From contig JANEZZ010002706.1 in assembly GCA_026122225.1 (NCBI GenBank), positions 620,001 through 684,000 of the forward strand: 64,000 nt of DNA. Direction: 5' to 3'. Every line of letters starts with the position of its first letter. Position 1 is the stretch's first letter. The translations under genes were made by a program, and so were the position numbers. The DNA is from Heloderma charlesbogerti. Lineage: Eukaryota > Chordata > Lepidosauria > Squamata > Helodermatidae. The notes below the pieces were generated by a model. That model had not been told where the DNA came from, ran no database searches, and worked only from the letters and a program-made list of their open reading frames with translations. Below, piece after piece: positions 54,625 to 64,000 of the stretch.

Positions 54625-54728
54625 GCCATAGAGCAGACTCTGGCACCCTCGAGAGATGTGGGCTTCAACTTCTATCATACCCACAATGGGAGTTGTAGGT
54701 ATCTGGAAGGGCACCAGGTTGGGGAAGG
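54625..54728. repeat. Foldback hAT-like MITE, degraded
   Basis: GGCACCCTCGAGAGATGTGG and GAAGGGCACCAGGTTGGGGA ends; the core TTCAACTTCTATCATACCCA faces AATGGGAGTTGTAGGTATCT. Confidence 0.65.
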
Positions 54729-54956
54729 AAGGCTAGCATATAGGGTTGCCAACTTCTGGTTTAAAAGAACAACTTGATGCCTCAGGTTAAATGCCTCTGA
54801 CATATACAGAGAGCCTTTCCCCCTGCATGGAATAACAAAGGTTGTTACAGAAGAAGCAGAAGCAGTAGCAGCTAAAGGCAAAGTGCCTCTGATCATATGC
54901 AGAGTGTTCCTGAAGCAGCCCCTGACTGAAAAGAACATCTGAACACACGTCTTTAA

Positions 54957-54959
<3 letters not shown>

Positions 54960-55007
<48 letters not shown>
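54960..55007 (+). repeat. (ATCT)n microsatellite
   Basis: Twelve uninterrupted tetranucleotide units. Confidence 0.95.
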
Positions 55008-55179
55008 CAGATAAACATTACAATGCACACAAGTGCACGTCACTCATTTTTTCTTGTTCATTACACGTTGTCAACATGGTTACCTTTGCTGCACTTCTTT
55101 CCAATATAGCTACCCACTGCCATACTTCTCACAAGACACAGCTTATTAAACAGGATGTCTTTTTCTTCTGGTCTGGCAA

Positions 55180-55365
55180 CTGGTGAGGCAAGTACAGTGG
55201 GGCCCAATACAGTGCAGGGGAGATGGGTTCAAATCCCCCCTCAGCCAGGAAGTTCAATGGCGGACTGTGGCCCAATCACTCTCTCTCAACCTGACCTACC
55301 TCACAGGGCTATTGTGAGGACACAATGGAGCAGGAGGGGTGGAGGAGGAGGAAGAACCATATGTG
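55180..55365 (+). mobile_element. CORE-SINE-like fragment, degraded
   Basis: GGGTTCAAATCCCCCCTCAG holds a tRNA B-box; CTGACCTACCTCACAGGGCT and ATTGTGAGGACACAATGGAG follow the usual CORE-SINE order. Confidence 0.6.
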
Positions 55366-55379
55366 CTTCCCTGAGATTT

Positions 55380-55778
55380 GGAGCATCTCTACACCAGCCT
55401 AAAATCCGGCATTTAAAATGGGGCTTTCTGCTTCCATTTTAAATGCAGGATCACAATGGACTCCCTTTACACGTGCTTCCTCCCCACTCCTTTTCCCCCT
55501 TATCTGAGTCTTCCATATATTTCATTATCCACCCGCTAGATGGTGCTGTGGTCTGGCTCCTCTTATTACGGCTTTTCCTCTTTTCACAGAGGGAACTCAA
55601 GAGGAAATCAAATGCTGTAACTGGATAGCTCATTATCTCCGATCTTTTAAAAAATGGAATAAAGGTAATTTAGTGCGGGAGACGCCCTGGAAGTTGACAA
55701 CGTCATCGAGAGGACCTGCAAACTTCCATGAGTAACCAACCTCAACAGCAGGATAAAAGCTCCGTGTGAAGAAGCCCT
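55380..55778 (-). mobile_element. Short DNA transposon-like repeat (family of 2161 and 52510)
   Basis: In reverse it starts GGGCTTCTTCACACGGAGCT, contains GGTTACTCATGGAAGTTTGC and ends GCTGGTGTAGAGATGCTC, aligning along its length with 52510-52890. The extra CCACCCGCTAGATGGTGCTG is shared with 2390. Confidence 0.7.
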
Positions 55779-55799
55779 TGTAGAGGAACAGTGGGAGGA

Positions 55800-56920
55800 A
55801 AATATAATGAATGAATTCAATGATTAAAAAACCTGCCAGTTTAAGACCAGATTTAAGGCTATCTCATGTTGGTTCAAGTGCCACAAAGCCAGGAAATTGG
55901 AAGCTAAGGCTGATGCCTCAACTGATGTATCCTGTGATCCATGACAATGTTGTGCAATGTCACAAATCGTGTTTGCATACATCCTACCCTCCATGCACCC
56001 ATGCTTTCCCTTGGTCTTTCAGGCCCAGATCTAGATGGAGTGCCTGGGATCAGCAAAGATGCCCCACATTGTCCTGATCCTGTATTACCATATGAAGCCA
56101 CTGGGCCTTACTGTATTGCTAGACGAATCTTCCTGTGAGTTGACCCATGCCAATTCGTTGCTTCCATTTGCAGTCGGATGGGCGGGTTAAACGGTGAGGC
56201 TAGGTGCCAAGTAGTTTGAAATAGAGGAAGCGTTTGCAGGTTTTTGCACGATATACGCGGAAAGGGACAAGCAGCCCCCAAGGAAGGAAATACCTTTCTG
56301 AAATGCATCGGGCCTGCTGAAGTTTTTTCTGTCGCACGAAAACATTTTCTCTTCTGTTTTGGGATACAGTAGGTGCCTTTCCCTCTTGCTGGTTCTTTAA
56401 CTTTAAGGACCACCTCCTCCCTTGCATATCCTCCTGAACACTCAGATGCACATCAGAGGTCCTGCTCCGAGCCCCTACCCACCCCCACTCCACTGCCTGA
56501 GGTTTGGTATACAAGAGACAGGTAAGGTGGCCACTTATGCATCGCCAAAAGAGAGGACAAGAAGACAGGAATTTGCACGTGCTCATTTATATGATGCAAA
56601 CTGAGAAATAAGTATTATAATTAAAACAGAAATACAGTACATCTCACTATAGTTTGGAAGTCTGCGACCAGGTGACCTGTGTACCTGCCTGTTCAGTCTG
56701 CTGTCCAGCCGCTAAGTGTTGGTGTGGGCAAGAATTCTTATGGTTCATCATCTGTAAACCAGAATTGAGCAGAGGAACCCTTCAGGTGCAGGATAGCTTC
56801 AAAGAGAGGGTGATCATCTGGCAGTGCTTCAAATACAGGACTATACAGGCAGGAGAATGTGAGAATTGTTCATTACCAGGCAGAATGGAACAGCAGCTAA
56901 AGACTAGGTGATATAATCTG
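55800..56920. other. Intergenic DNA, nothing recognised
   Basis: Open frames up to about 128 codons show no domain or splice-consistent exon. Confidence 0.45.
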
Positions 56921-56924
56921 GAGG

Positions 56925-57045
56925 TAGGATGGCCAGGTGTTCTACTTTACAAAGGACATTCCTCTGTTTTGGACAGCTGGAAGAGGACAGTCCTCTAAGA
57001 GGTATCCAGTCCAAGTCTGGTTGTAAAGTCAACGAATCGTAAGGA
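56925..57045 (+). repeat. Mariner-like MITE copy ('GGGTGGCCA' family)
   Basis: GGATGGCCAGGTGTTCTACT, then ACAAAGGACATTCCTCTGTT matches the element at 46733; a second GAGGACAGTCCTCT hairpin follows. Confidence 0.55.
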
Positions 57046-57049
57046 GGGA

Positions 57050-58490
57050 GAACAGATCAGGGGCCTTGAAATTGCCCATCAAGCAGTTAGCACCAGGACA
57101 ACACGAGCAGGCACACAGGTCACCCGGCTGATATTCTCCACGTGAGACGTATTGCATTTCTATTTGAATTGAAGTTATTATTTCTAAATTTGCACCTATA
57201 CAGAGACATTTGCATATGCAGATGTTATGCACACTGGTGTCCCCTTTTGTCCCCTTTTTTGGTGATGCGTTTTCTTCTTCGGGGCAGTGTGCAAGCGGCA
57301 GGCGCATCATCATGAGGATGATGCACAGGATGCATCATGGGGAACGAGCACAGGAGCCCTTGTGCCAGCTGGAACAGGCAGAGCAAGTTGCTCCATGCCA
57401 CGCAGGTGAATGAACTCTCACAGCCCGGCATGAACTCCACAGGAAAACGGGACAAGGGCGGCCTTCCAGTCTGTAGACTGGCACTTCCCCTAACGTCCTC
57501 GCAGTCTTTATCCTGCAAGGAAACTTGGACAGCATCTATCAACGGTGCGATTAGAGTTTTTAACAAACGTATTGGTGTTTGCTTTATGAAGGCATGCGGG
57601 TTTTCTTGGAAGGCTTCCAGAGGATTCAAACAGAGCTGTGTTGCAGTGCTGGCTCTGGGTCTCCCCCCACCCCCCTTGAGTCTACCTTCTCACTGCCATT
57701 GTCAGTAGCTGCTCTCATTCCTCATCCTCGTTCCCATCGTTGCTACCATTTGCTTGCTTGACAGGCAGAGTTCCAGTGAGGAAGCAGCCCGCAGCATCTC
57801 CTGCTCCTCACCATCACCACTGTTCGGACCAGGGCGAGAGGCAGGTGAACAAGCGGGTGAAGCAATGGTGAAGAGGAGGAGCAACGCCGGGGGGCAGTTT
57901 TCAGTGGGGCCCTACAGGGGTGTGGGCCATCAGCAAGTGCCCGACCATGCCTATTCTTGAAGCTGGTCCTCTGCAGCTGTGCGACTGAACCAGAGGAATG
58001 GTATTGCCCTTGCAAGCATCCCTGCCCCTCTCTCAACATGCACATCCTTTGGTATGAGAAAGATGATAGGTGGCCATGTTATGGTGAGCACCTACTGATG
58101 CTGCCAAAAATCCTTCCTTGTTGATCAGCTATCATGATAAAATGCTAATTTTTGTTCTTCCAGCAATCATGGAAAATTGGGGAGAAATTTACTTCTTCCC
58201 ATCTCAATAGCCTCGTATTTAATGAGACATGCTGTATCATGTTAACGTGATGAACTTGGTTCAGAATAAGATCCAAGGAAGCTACACAAGCTAGTGTGAA
58301 ATGAATGAGAGGAGACGCTGAGCAGATGTGCACCGCAATGGTTTCAATACCTTCAATTAAGGTTTTTTGCTAGGCTGGATACTATTAAGGGCACTGTGAC
58401 ATCATGTATATCGATACTTGAATTGATCATATGTGACAGGAAAAAATCAAAGAAGGGTTGTTATTGCCAATTTATTACATTATGTTAGCC
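57050..58490. other. Intergenic DNA, nothing recognised
   Basis: Two overlapping open frames of about 120-134 codons near 57225-57708 on opposite strands carry no recognisable domain. Confidence 0.4.
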
Positions 58491-58834
58491 TTGGACCAGG
58501 GGAGGGCAACCTGCGGCCCTCGGACCACATGCTGCCCTCGGACTAATTTCAAAAGCCTTCTGCATGTGATGTCTTCAAACCTTCAAGCAAGAGAGATCTG
58601 TCCCTTCGCTGGCAGCCAACAGCATGGGAAGAGGGAGGGAAAAATGGGGATGATAGAAAGGATAAAGAAGGTGGCAGAAAGAGAAAAGGGGTGCTGCATC
58701 CACTTTTGTCACAAGCCCTGCCCACCTCTGGCTTGGCCCCAACTCCCCACTGTTGATATGCACTCCATGACAGATCACTCGTGATGGAATGTGGCTCTCA
58801 ATATAATAGAGGTTGCCCAGCCTTGCTTTTGATG

Positions 58835-59118
58835 CAGGGCTGGCCCAAGATATTTTCCTGCCTGAGCCAAAAAACAAGATGGCTTCCCTCCCAATCTGTG
58901 TACAAAAAGCCAACTGGACTGGCAGATGAATCCAGCTTTGACACTGATGAGGGGACAGCGTCCTCCACTGCACCTGAAGGCAGAAAGCTAACTTGGGGGT
59001 GGGGTACAGAGCAGGCCACTCAGGACGCAGCAATCTCCTCCAACACCTTGCTGCCTTCTCCCAGTATCTGCCACTTGAGGAGACTGCCTCACTCTGCCTA
59101 ATGGTAGGGCCAGCCCCG
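58835..59118 (+). repeat. hAT-like MITE with CAGGGCYGGCCC ends, copy 1
   Basis: Starts CAGGGCTGGCCCAAGATATT and ends TAGGGCCAGCCCCG. Flanking 8-mers TTTTGATG and TTTAGACG agree at six positions, as for an aged hAT target duplication. The body matches copy 2 at 59311. Confidence 0.8.
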
Positions 59119-59310
59119 TTTAGACGACATCAAAGGGAAGATGTGGAAAGATATTGAATATACGTCTACCTGGCTGTCAATTTCCTTCATACAATTAGAA
59201 TCATGTGAGGGAGAGTGGAGACCATCATGCTATTTCCACCTCCTCCAACACAATCTTCATCACCCTCCACAAATAGGAGGGTGACTGTGTGCTACTCGAG
59301 TAGCAGGGGT

Positions 59311-59607
59311 CAGGGCCGGCCCAAGACATTTTGCTGCCTGAGGTAAAAGACAAGATGGCACCCCTTGCCCAGTCCATGTACAGAAGCTGACTGCATTGGC
59401 AACTCAGTCTTACTTCCACATGGGCGATGGGGTAGTGTCCTCCATCACAGGCCATGGTTAGGGGGTCCAAGACAGGTTGACTCCCTGTCCTCCCACAGGG
59501 ACAGCCAGAGGGTTCATGAGGACAGCCAGGGCTTTGCTGCTGCTGCCCCCCTGTATCTGCAGCCTGAGGCGAATGCTTCACTCTGCCTAATAGGAGGGCC
59601 GGCCCTG
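59311..59607 (+). repeat. hAT-like MITE with CAGGGCYGGCCC ends, copy 2
   Basis: Starts CAGGGCCGGCCCAAGACATT and ends GGAGGGCCGGCCCTG, a perfect terminal inverted pair over 12 bases. The 8-bp flanks GCAGGGGT (59303-59310) and GCAGGAGT (59608-59615) differ at one base. Inside, AAGACAAGATGGCACCCCTT and GCTTCACTCTGCCTAATAGG match copy 1. Confidence 0.88.
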
Positions 59608-59608
59608 G

Positions 59609-59885
59609 CAGGAGTGCAGAACCTCAGGCCCAAGGGCCAAATCTGGCCCTCCTAGTGTCCAAATCCAGCTCACTGGAGTTCCCTAAAAGGCCCTTTCCCC
59701 CTGGCCACAGATACTTTGGAGGTTTCCTGGCTTTTGTGCAGCTTTCCCCCCCATTCTACAGGGTTGAAATGCCTCTCCTGAGGCTTCGTTACTGCCAGAA
59801 AGATCTAGAAGCTAAAATAGGTGGGTGTTTTTGGCCCCTCCTCTCTTGCCTTTGGCTATACCCCTTTTTCCTTCAGCCCCTCCCA
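59609..59885 (+). repeat. 'GGTGCAGAACCTC'-family MITE
   Basis: Starts CAGGAGTGCAGAACCTCAGG and includes CATTCTACAGGGTTGAAATG. Its first bases are also the target duplication of the neighbouring hAT MITE. Confidence 0.75.
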
Positions 59886-59889
59886 CCAC

Positions 59890-60650
59890 TGAAATTAGAC
59901 TAGATGGGCTAGATGAAACATCGATCAGGTGGATCCACAGTTGGGTACAGAATCGGACCCAAAGAGTGCTTATCAATGGGATCTTCTCAAACTGGGGAGA
60001 GGTAACAAGTGGGGTACTGCAGGGCTCAGTCCTGGGCCCAGTGCTCTTCAACATTTGTATTAATGACTTGGAGGAGGAGGTGCAGGGAATGCTGATCAAA
60101 TCTGCAGATGACACAAAATTGGGCAGGATAGCTAATACTTTGGAAGACAGAAACAAAATTCAAAGTGATCTTGATAGACCGGAGCACTGGGCAGAAAACA
60201 ACAGAATGACATTTAATAGGGATAAATGCCAAGTTCTGCACCTAGGAAAAAGAAACCAAATGCACAGTTACAAGATGGGGGATACGTGGCTCAACAATAC
60301 TACAGGTGAGAAGGATCTTGGAATTGTTGTCGATCATAAGCCGAATATGAGCCAACAATGTGATGTGGCTGCAAAAAAGGCAAATGCTATTTTGGGCTGC
60401 ATTCATAGAAGCATAGCTGCCTAATCATGTAAAGTACTAGTTCCCCTCTACTCAGCACTGGTTAGGCCTCATCTGGAGTACTGTGTCCAGTTCTGGGCAC
60501 CGCACTTTAAGGAGGATACAGACAAGCTGGAGAGGGTTCAGAGGAGGGCAATGAAGATGATCAGGGGACAGGAAACAAAGCCCTATGAGGAGAGACTGAA
60601 AGAAGTGGGCATGTTTAGCCTTGAGAAGAGAAGACTGAGGGGAGATACAC
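59890..60650 (+). mobile_element. CR1 LINE fragment (RT region)
   Basis: Encodes [60 protein letters not shown] and KCQVLHLGKRNQMHSYKMGD, then CIHRSIAA with a stop (60422) and, in another frame, [20 protein letters not shown] with RRLRGDT. It breaks at 60650, before the 3' UTR. Confidence 0.9.
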
Positions 60651-60860
60651 CGAGCCCCCTCTCTCACCCACCTGCCTCCCACTCGCCGAGCTGCTCGCAC
60701 TCCCGCTGGGCCCATCTGGCTACTACTCTGCCTGCCATTTTGCACAAAAAAATTAGTGGGTGCAGATATGTGCACATTTGCACTCCCACAAAATGGCACT
60801 GTGAATGGCTAATACACGCAATTACAGGAGCATATCCCTGTTCCCTGGCGCATCTAGAAT
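60650..60860. repeat. Relative of the large foldback at 22278, one arm
   Basis: C-rich CACCCACCTGCCTCCCACTC, then CTGCCATTTTGCACAAAAAA, GCAGATATGTGCACATTTGC and AATGGCACTGTGAATGGCTA share the layout and short motifs of 22330-22570. It truncates the CR1 copy. Confidence 0.5.
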
Positions 60861-60893
60861 ATTTCGTTCACATACATACATACATATATATAT

Positions 60894-61223
60894 GGTAAAG
60901 GTGTCCCCAACCAATCGTGTCCGACTCTAGGGTGTGGTGCTCATCTCCATTTCTAAGCCAAAGAGCCAGTGCTGTCCGAAGACGCTTCCGTGGTCATGTG
61001 GCCGGCATGACTGAACACCGAGGTGCACGGAACGCTGTTACCTTTCCCGCCGAAGCGGTACCTGTTTATCTACTTGCAATTTCTTGCTTTTGAACTTCTA
61101 GGTTGGCAGAAGGTGGGACTGAAGATGGGAGCTCACTCCGTCACGCAGCACTCGGGTCTCGAACTGCTGTCCTGCCGACCTTCCGGTCTGCAGTTCAGCG
61201 TCTTAACCACTAAGCCACCGCGG

Positions 61224-61224
<1 letters not shown>
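60894..61224 (-). mobile_element. Sauria-type SINE, full length
   Basis: The minus strand starts GACCGCGGTGGCTTAGTGGT and ends AGAGTCGGACACGATTGG plus GGACACCTTTACC. It sits between TATA repeats (60880-60893 and 61225-61254), which probably are an expanded AT-rich target duplication. Confidence 0.9.
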
Positions 61225-61260
<36 letters not shown>

Positions 61261-61305
61261 CACATACATACATACATACACACGCGGATATATATATTAT
61301 TCATT

Positions 61306-61338
<33 letters not shown>

Positions 61339-61339
61339 T

Positions 61340-61376
<37 letters not shown>
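61225..61376 (+). repeat. Compound TA / CATA / CA microsatellite
   Basis: (TA)n, then (CATA)n, a short interruption, (CATA)n again and (CA)n ending at 61376. Confidence 0.95.
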
Positions 61377-61790
61377 CAGCCTGCTCTCTGGGATATTTAG
61401 AATATATCCCTGCTTTATATACATATATCCCATCCTGCTCCCTGGGGTATTTAGCTGGTATATAACATGCTCCCTGGGGTATTTAGAATGCCTCAATAGG
61501 GCTGGTGTCAATTTCAGTGCCAGCTTGGCATTCAGCCTCTACCAAAGGGTCAGCTCATCAGTGCTCAGATGATGGTGGGGAAGGCAGAGGGCCTTCTCCC
61601 CCATGTATTTGACCATTGCCCCACCCGCATTGTTATACATGATGGGGGTAGTGCCGTGTTTAAACATACAGAACTGCCGCTCTCCTGCGTCAATCTGGTG
61701 CAGAGTGGAAGACACATGGGGATCTGAGCCAACATGAGCACGATCTACAGGACGTTAGGGTGGCCATGCCAAAAAATTATCTCTCTATCT
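61377..61790. other. Intergenic DNA with a short local repeat
   Basis: TGCTCYCTGGGGTATTTAG (Y marks C or T) occurs about three times between 61381 and 61495, suggesting a decayed 40-70 bp tandem repeat. A TTAGGGTGGCCATGCC stub of the mariner-like MITE is at 61756. Confidence 0.5.
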
Positions 61791-61794
61791 CTCT

Positions 61795-62158
61795 ATCATC
61801 ACATTTCTTAATCTCCCATCTGGCCGGTCATCCAGCTACTCTGGGGGATGTACAACAGTACAATTTAAAACAGTAAAATTACACATTAAAACATCGTCTA
61901 AAAATACCCTAACCCACCCCAACTGCCTGCCTGAACAACCATGTTTTCAATGTGTGGCGGAAGCTCGTTAAAGAGGGGGCATGGCGGAGTTCCCTAGGGA
62001 GGGAGTTCCACAGAGTTGGGGCCACCACAGAGAGGGTACTCTCCCTCGTCCTCACCAGCCTAGCTGTCCTGGCTGATGGGACACAGAGAAGGCCATCTGA
62101 GGCTGATCTTGTTGAGTGGACTGTCTGGTATTGCTGGAGGTGCTCCTTGAGATAGAGC
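61795..62158 (-). mobile_element. L2-type LINE 3' fragment
   Basis: Reversed L2 3' end: CATTTCTTAATCTCCCATCT, then ATGGCGGAGTTCCCTAGGGA and GAGTTGGGGCCACCACAGAG. Closely related to the copy at 7530-8095. Confidence 0.8.
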
Positions 62159-62159
62159 A

Positions 62160-62652
62160 AATGCATCAGCAAAAAGGAGGACATCAATTTGCATGAATTT
62201 GGCATATGGCACTTTATATGTAAAGATGCAAATTTAAAAATAATTATTATAATGTAAATCGAAATACAGCCCATCTCACCAGTGTGGCAGAGTGTGACCT
62301 GTTGGCGATTTCGTCTTTAAGGATAAGCCCACGCCCACCCAAAAGGTCTCCGACGTCATACCCTTCACCCAATATTGCCTCTATTCCCACACACACACTT
62401 TCAGGGAGCAATGGTCCCACAAATTTTGGGTGAGGGACAGTGGAAGCTGGTGACTCTGATATCAGTGGGGCAGTGCATCTGTTCCAGGTTTCAGTCAGAA
62501 CCAGTCAGAACTCTAAAGGACAAGGGGCACCTTGGGTAGCTCCTTTAGAGTTCTGACTGGGTCTGAATGAAACCCGGAGTGGATTCACCACCCCACTGAC
62601 ATCGGAGCCACCAGCCTCCACTGGTGGGGGATATTCTGCCCAGCTGATCTCT
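62160..62652. other. Intergenic DNA with an inverted block
   Basis: CAGTCAGAACTCTAAAGGA at about 62504 and TCCTTTAGAGTTCTGACTG at about 62541 are inverse copies, and both relate to 44108. Possibly a small foldback repeat. Confidence 0.5.
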
Positions 62653-62658
62653 ACTTTG

Positions 62659-63251
62659 GCATATGGAAGGGGAAGAAATGGAAGCAGTGACAGATTTTAC
62701 TTTCTTGGGCTCCAAGATCACCGCAGACGGCGACTGTAGCCATGAAATTAAAAGACACTTGCTCCTTGGGAGGAAAGCTATGGCAAACCTAGACAGCATA
62801 GTAAGAAGCAGAGACATCACCTTGCCAACAAAGGTCCATCTAATCAAAGCTATGGTTTTCCCAGTAGCAACGTATGGCTGTGAGAGCTGGACTATAAGGA
62901 AGGCTGGGCGCTGAAGAATTGATGCTTTCGAACTGTGGTGCTGGAGAAGACTCTTACGAGTCCCCTGGAAATCAACCCTGAGTGCTCATTGGAAGAACAG
63001 ATACTGAAGCTCAAATATTTTGGCCACCTAATGCGAAGAGAAAACTCTCTGGAAAAGACCCTGATGCTGGGAAAGACTGAAGGCAAAAGGAGAAGGGGAC
63101 GGCAGAGGATGAGATGGCTAGATAGCATCAGCGATGCAATGAATATGGACTTGAGCACGCTCCGGGAGAGAGTGTAGGACAGGAAGGCCTGGCGTGCTAT
63201 GGTCCATGGGGTCACGAAGAGTCGGACACGACTGAACGACTGAACAACAAC
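62659..63251 (+). mobile_element. BovB LINE 3' fragment
   Basis: Encodes EGEEMEAVTDFTFLGSKITA, YGCESWTIRKAG, then RRRGRQRMRWLDSISDAMNM and ends GTCGGACACGACTGAACGAC, TGAACAACAAC. CTTTG is found on both sides (62654-62658 and 63252-63256). Relative to 50030-50130, about 33 bases are missing after GTCCCCTGG at 62969, an internal deletion. Confidence 0.9.
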
Positions 63252-63259
63252 CTTTGTAA

Positions 63260-63400
63260 AATATATGAGACTGTGTGTTTTCTCGTGTCTTTCTCATTTT
63301 GAGTTGGAAAAGGGTTGGTAGGTTTTAATCCCCTTTTGATCTTTGGAAAGGTGGAAAAACACCAGTCAGCACACACATGCACAGCCCAGACATTCAATGG
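63260..63400. other. Intergenic DNA, nothing recognised
   Basis: Short unassigned stretch. Confidence 0.4.
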
Positions 63401-63468
63401 CCATGCTGCTGGGGAGGATGGGAGATGTAGTCCAACCCATCTGGAGCGGGACAAGTTGGGGAAGACTG
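63400..63468. repeat. Foldback hAT-like MITE, right arm only
   Basis: GATGGGAGATGTAGTCCAAC, then CCATCTGGAGCGGGACAAGT matches the right arm of the family. Confidence 0.6.
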
Positions 63469-63469
63469 A

Positions 63470-64000
63470 TCTGAAGAGCGACCCTGTTCCTTTACACTAC
63501 AGCAGAGGCAGATTCCTTTTCCCGTGGAGGTGGGGAACTGGACTTTTTCCAGCATTGTCATTTCTGCCAGAGCCTTGTGGATCCAGGCAGCCCAATTCTT
63601 CCATGACCAACAAGCCCTGGTGCTCATGTTCAAGGTGAGTTGCTCTGTTTGTGGAGCAAGCACCCCTTCAAGTCTCCCTTCTATGGAAACTTGCTAAGGC
63701 CACTGGAAATCAATGCCCCTTGCAGGCATGCCACACAGGCACGCTACGGAAAGAAACGCCCCTGCGGGCCCTTGCCCTCTCTGTTTGCTGTTTGCTCTTC
63801 ACTGTTTGCCAAGGGGGCAGCAGAACATTTACTTGCCTTTCGAATCACCCTGGCCATAAACATCCGTTCCCTCCCTCCCAAGTTACTCAAGGTGTCAGCC
63901 GTATCCTAGCGCTGGCTTTGGTCCAGACACAGCAGTTGGGTGCATAATAATACTGAACCCCGCTGTACGTCTGCAGTTCAGATCCAGAAACCAATCCTTT
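63470..64000. other. Unassigned DNA with one exon-like block
   Basis: CTTTTTCCAG (63542-63551) followed by an open stretch to AAG before GTGAGT at about 63634 has the outline of an exon, but its translation resembles no family I know. Confidence 0.25.

Noticed and set aside
57225..57708. Overlapping 120-134 codon open frames on both strands
   Set aside because: No recognisable motif, and mirrored open frames are expected from GC-rich sequence by chance.

Overview
The window is nuclear DNA from a vertebrate, most likely a squamate reptile (a lizard or close relative). Two observations support this. The only recognisable host gene is the 3' half of SLC9A1, the Na+/H+ exchanger NHE1, split into vertebrate-style exons with GT-AG introns. 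The repeats combine BovB (RTE) LINEs, tRNA-headed SINEs with a BovB-like tail (Sauria type), CR1 and L2 LINEs and many short foldback DNA transposons, a mixture typical of lepidosaurs. The species cannot be fixed from the sequence alone.

Positions 1-27401 carry the last nine coding exons of SLC9A1 on the + strand (3418-3635, 6038-6240, 12277-12366, 15125-15195, 16670-16843, 18174-18288, 20692-20793, 24224-24296 and 27073-27401). They join in frame to 457 residues plus a stop: the end of the transporter domain and the whole cytosolic regulatory tail. The tail keeps the lipid/CHP1-binding helix, calmodulin-binding region, LxVP and PxIxIT-like calcineurin sites, the RSK/14-3-3 serine site and the Ser/Thr-Pro sites. 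A long 3' UTR follows and probably ends after AATAAA at 31542. The introns are filled with transposon remnants.

Positions 31.6-64 kb show no host gene I can recognise. This part is a transposon graveyard: a CR1 with both ORFs visible (34.3-38.5 kb, minus), a 5'-truncated BovB with a perfect 10-bp target-site duplication (40690-43030, minus), a near-full-length BovB inside a mariner-like MITE and itself split by a solo LTR (46789-50412, plus), a third BovB 3' fragment (62659-63251), several L2 fragments, Sauria and CORE SINEs, and many hAT-like or foldback MITEs.

I see no RNA gene, CRISPR array, operon or new defence or metabolic system. The most interesting material is layered insertion history with readable target-site duplications, several palindromic foldback families, two solo LTRs, and UG/CA-rich microsatellites lying within tens of bases of SLC9A1 splice sites and its stop codon.
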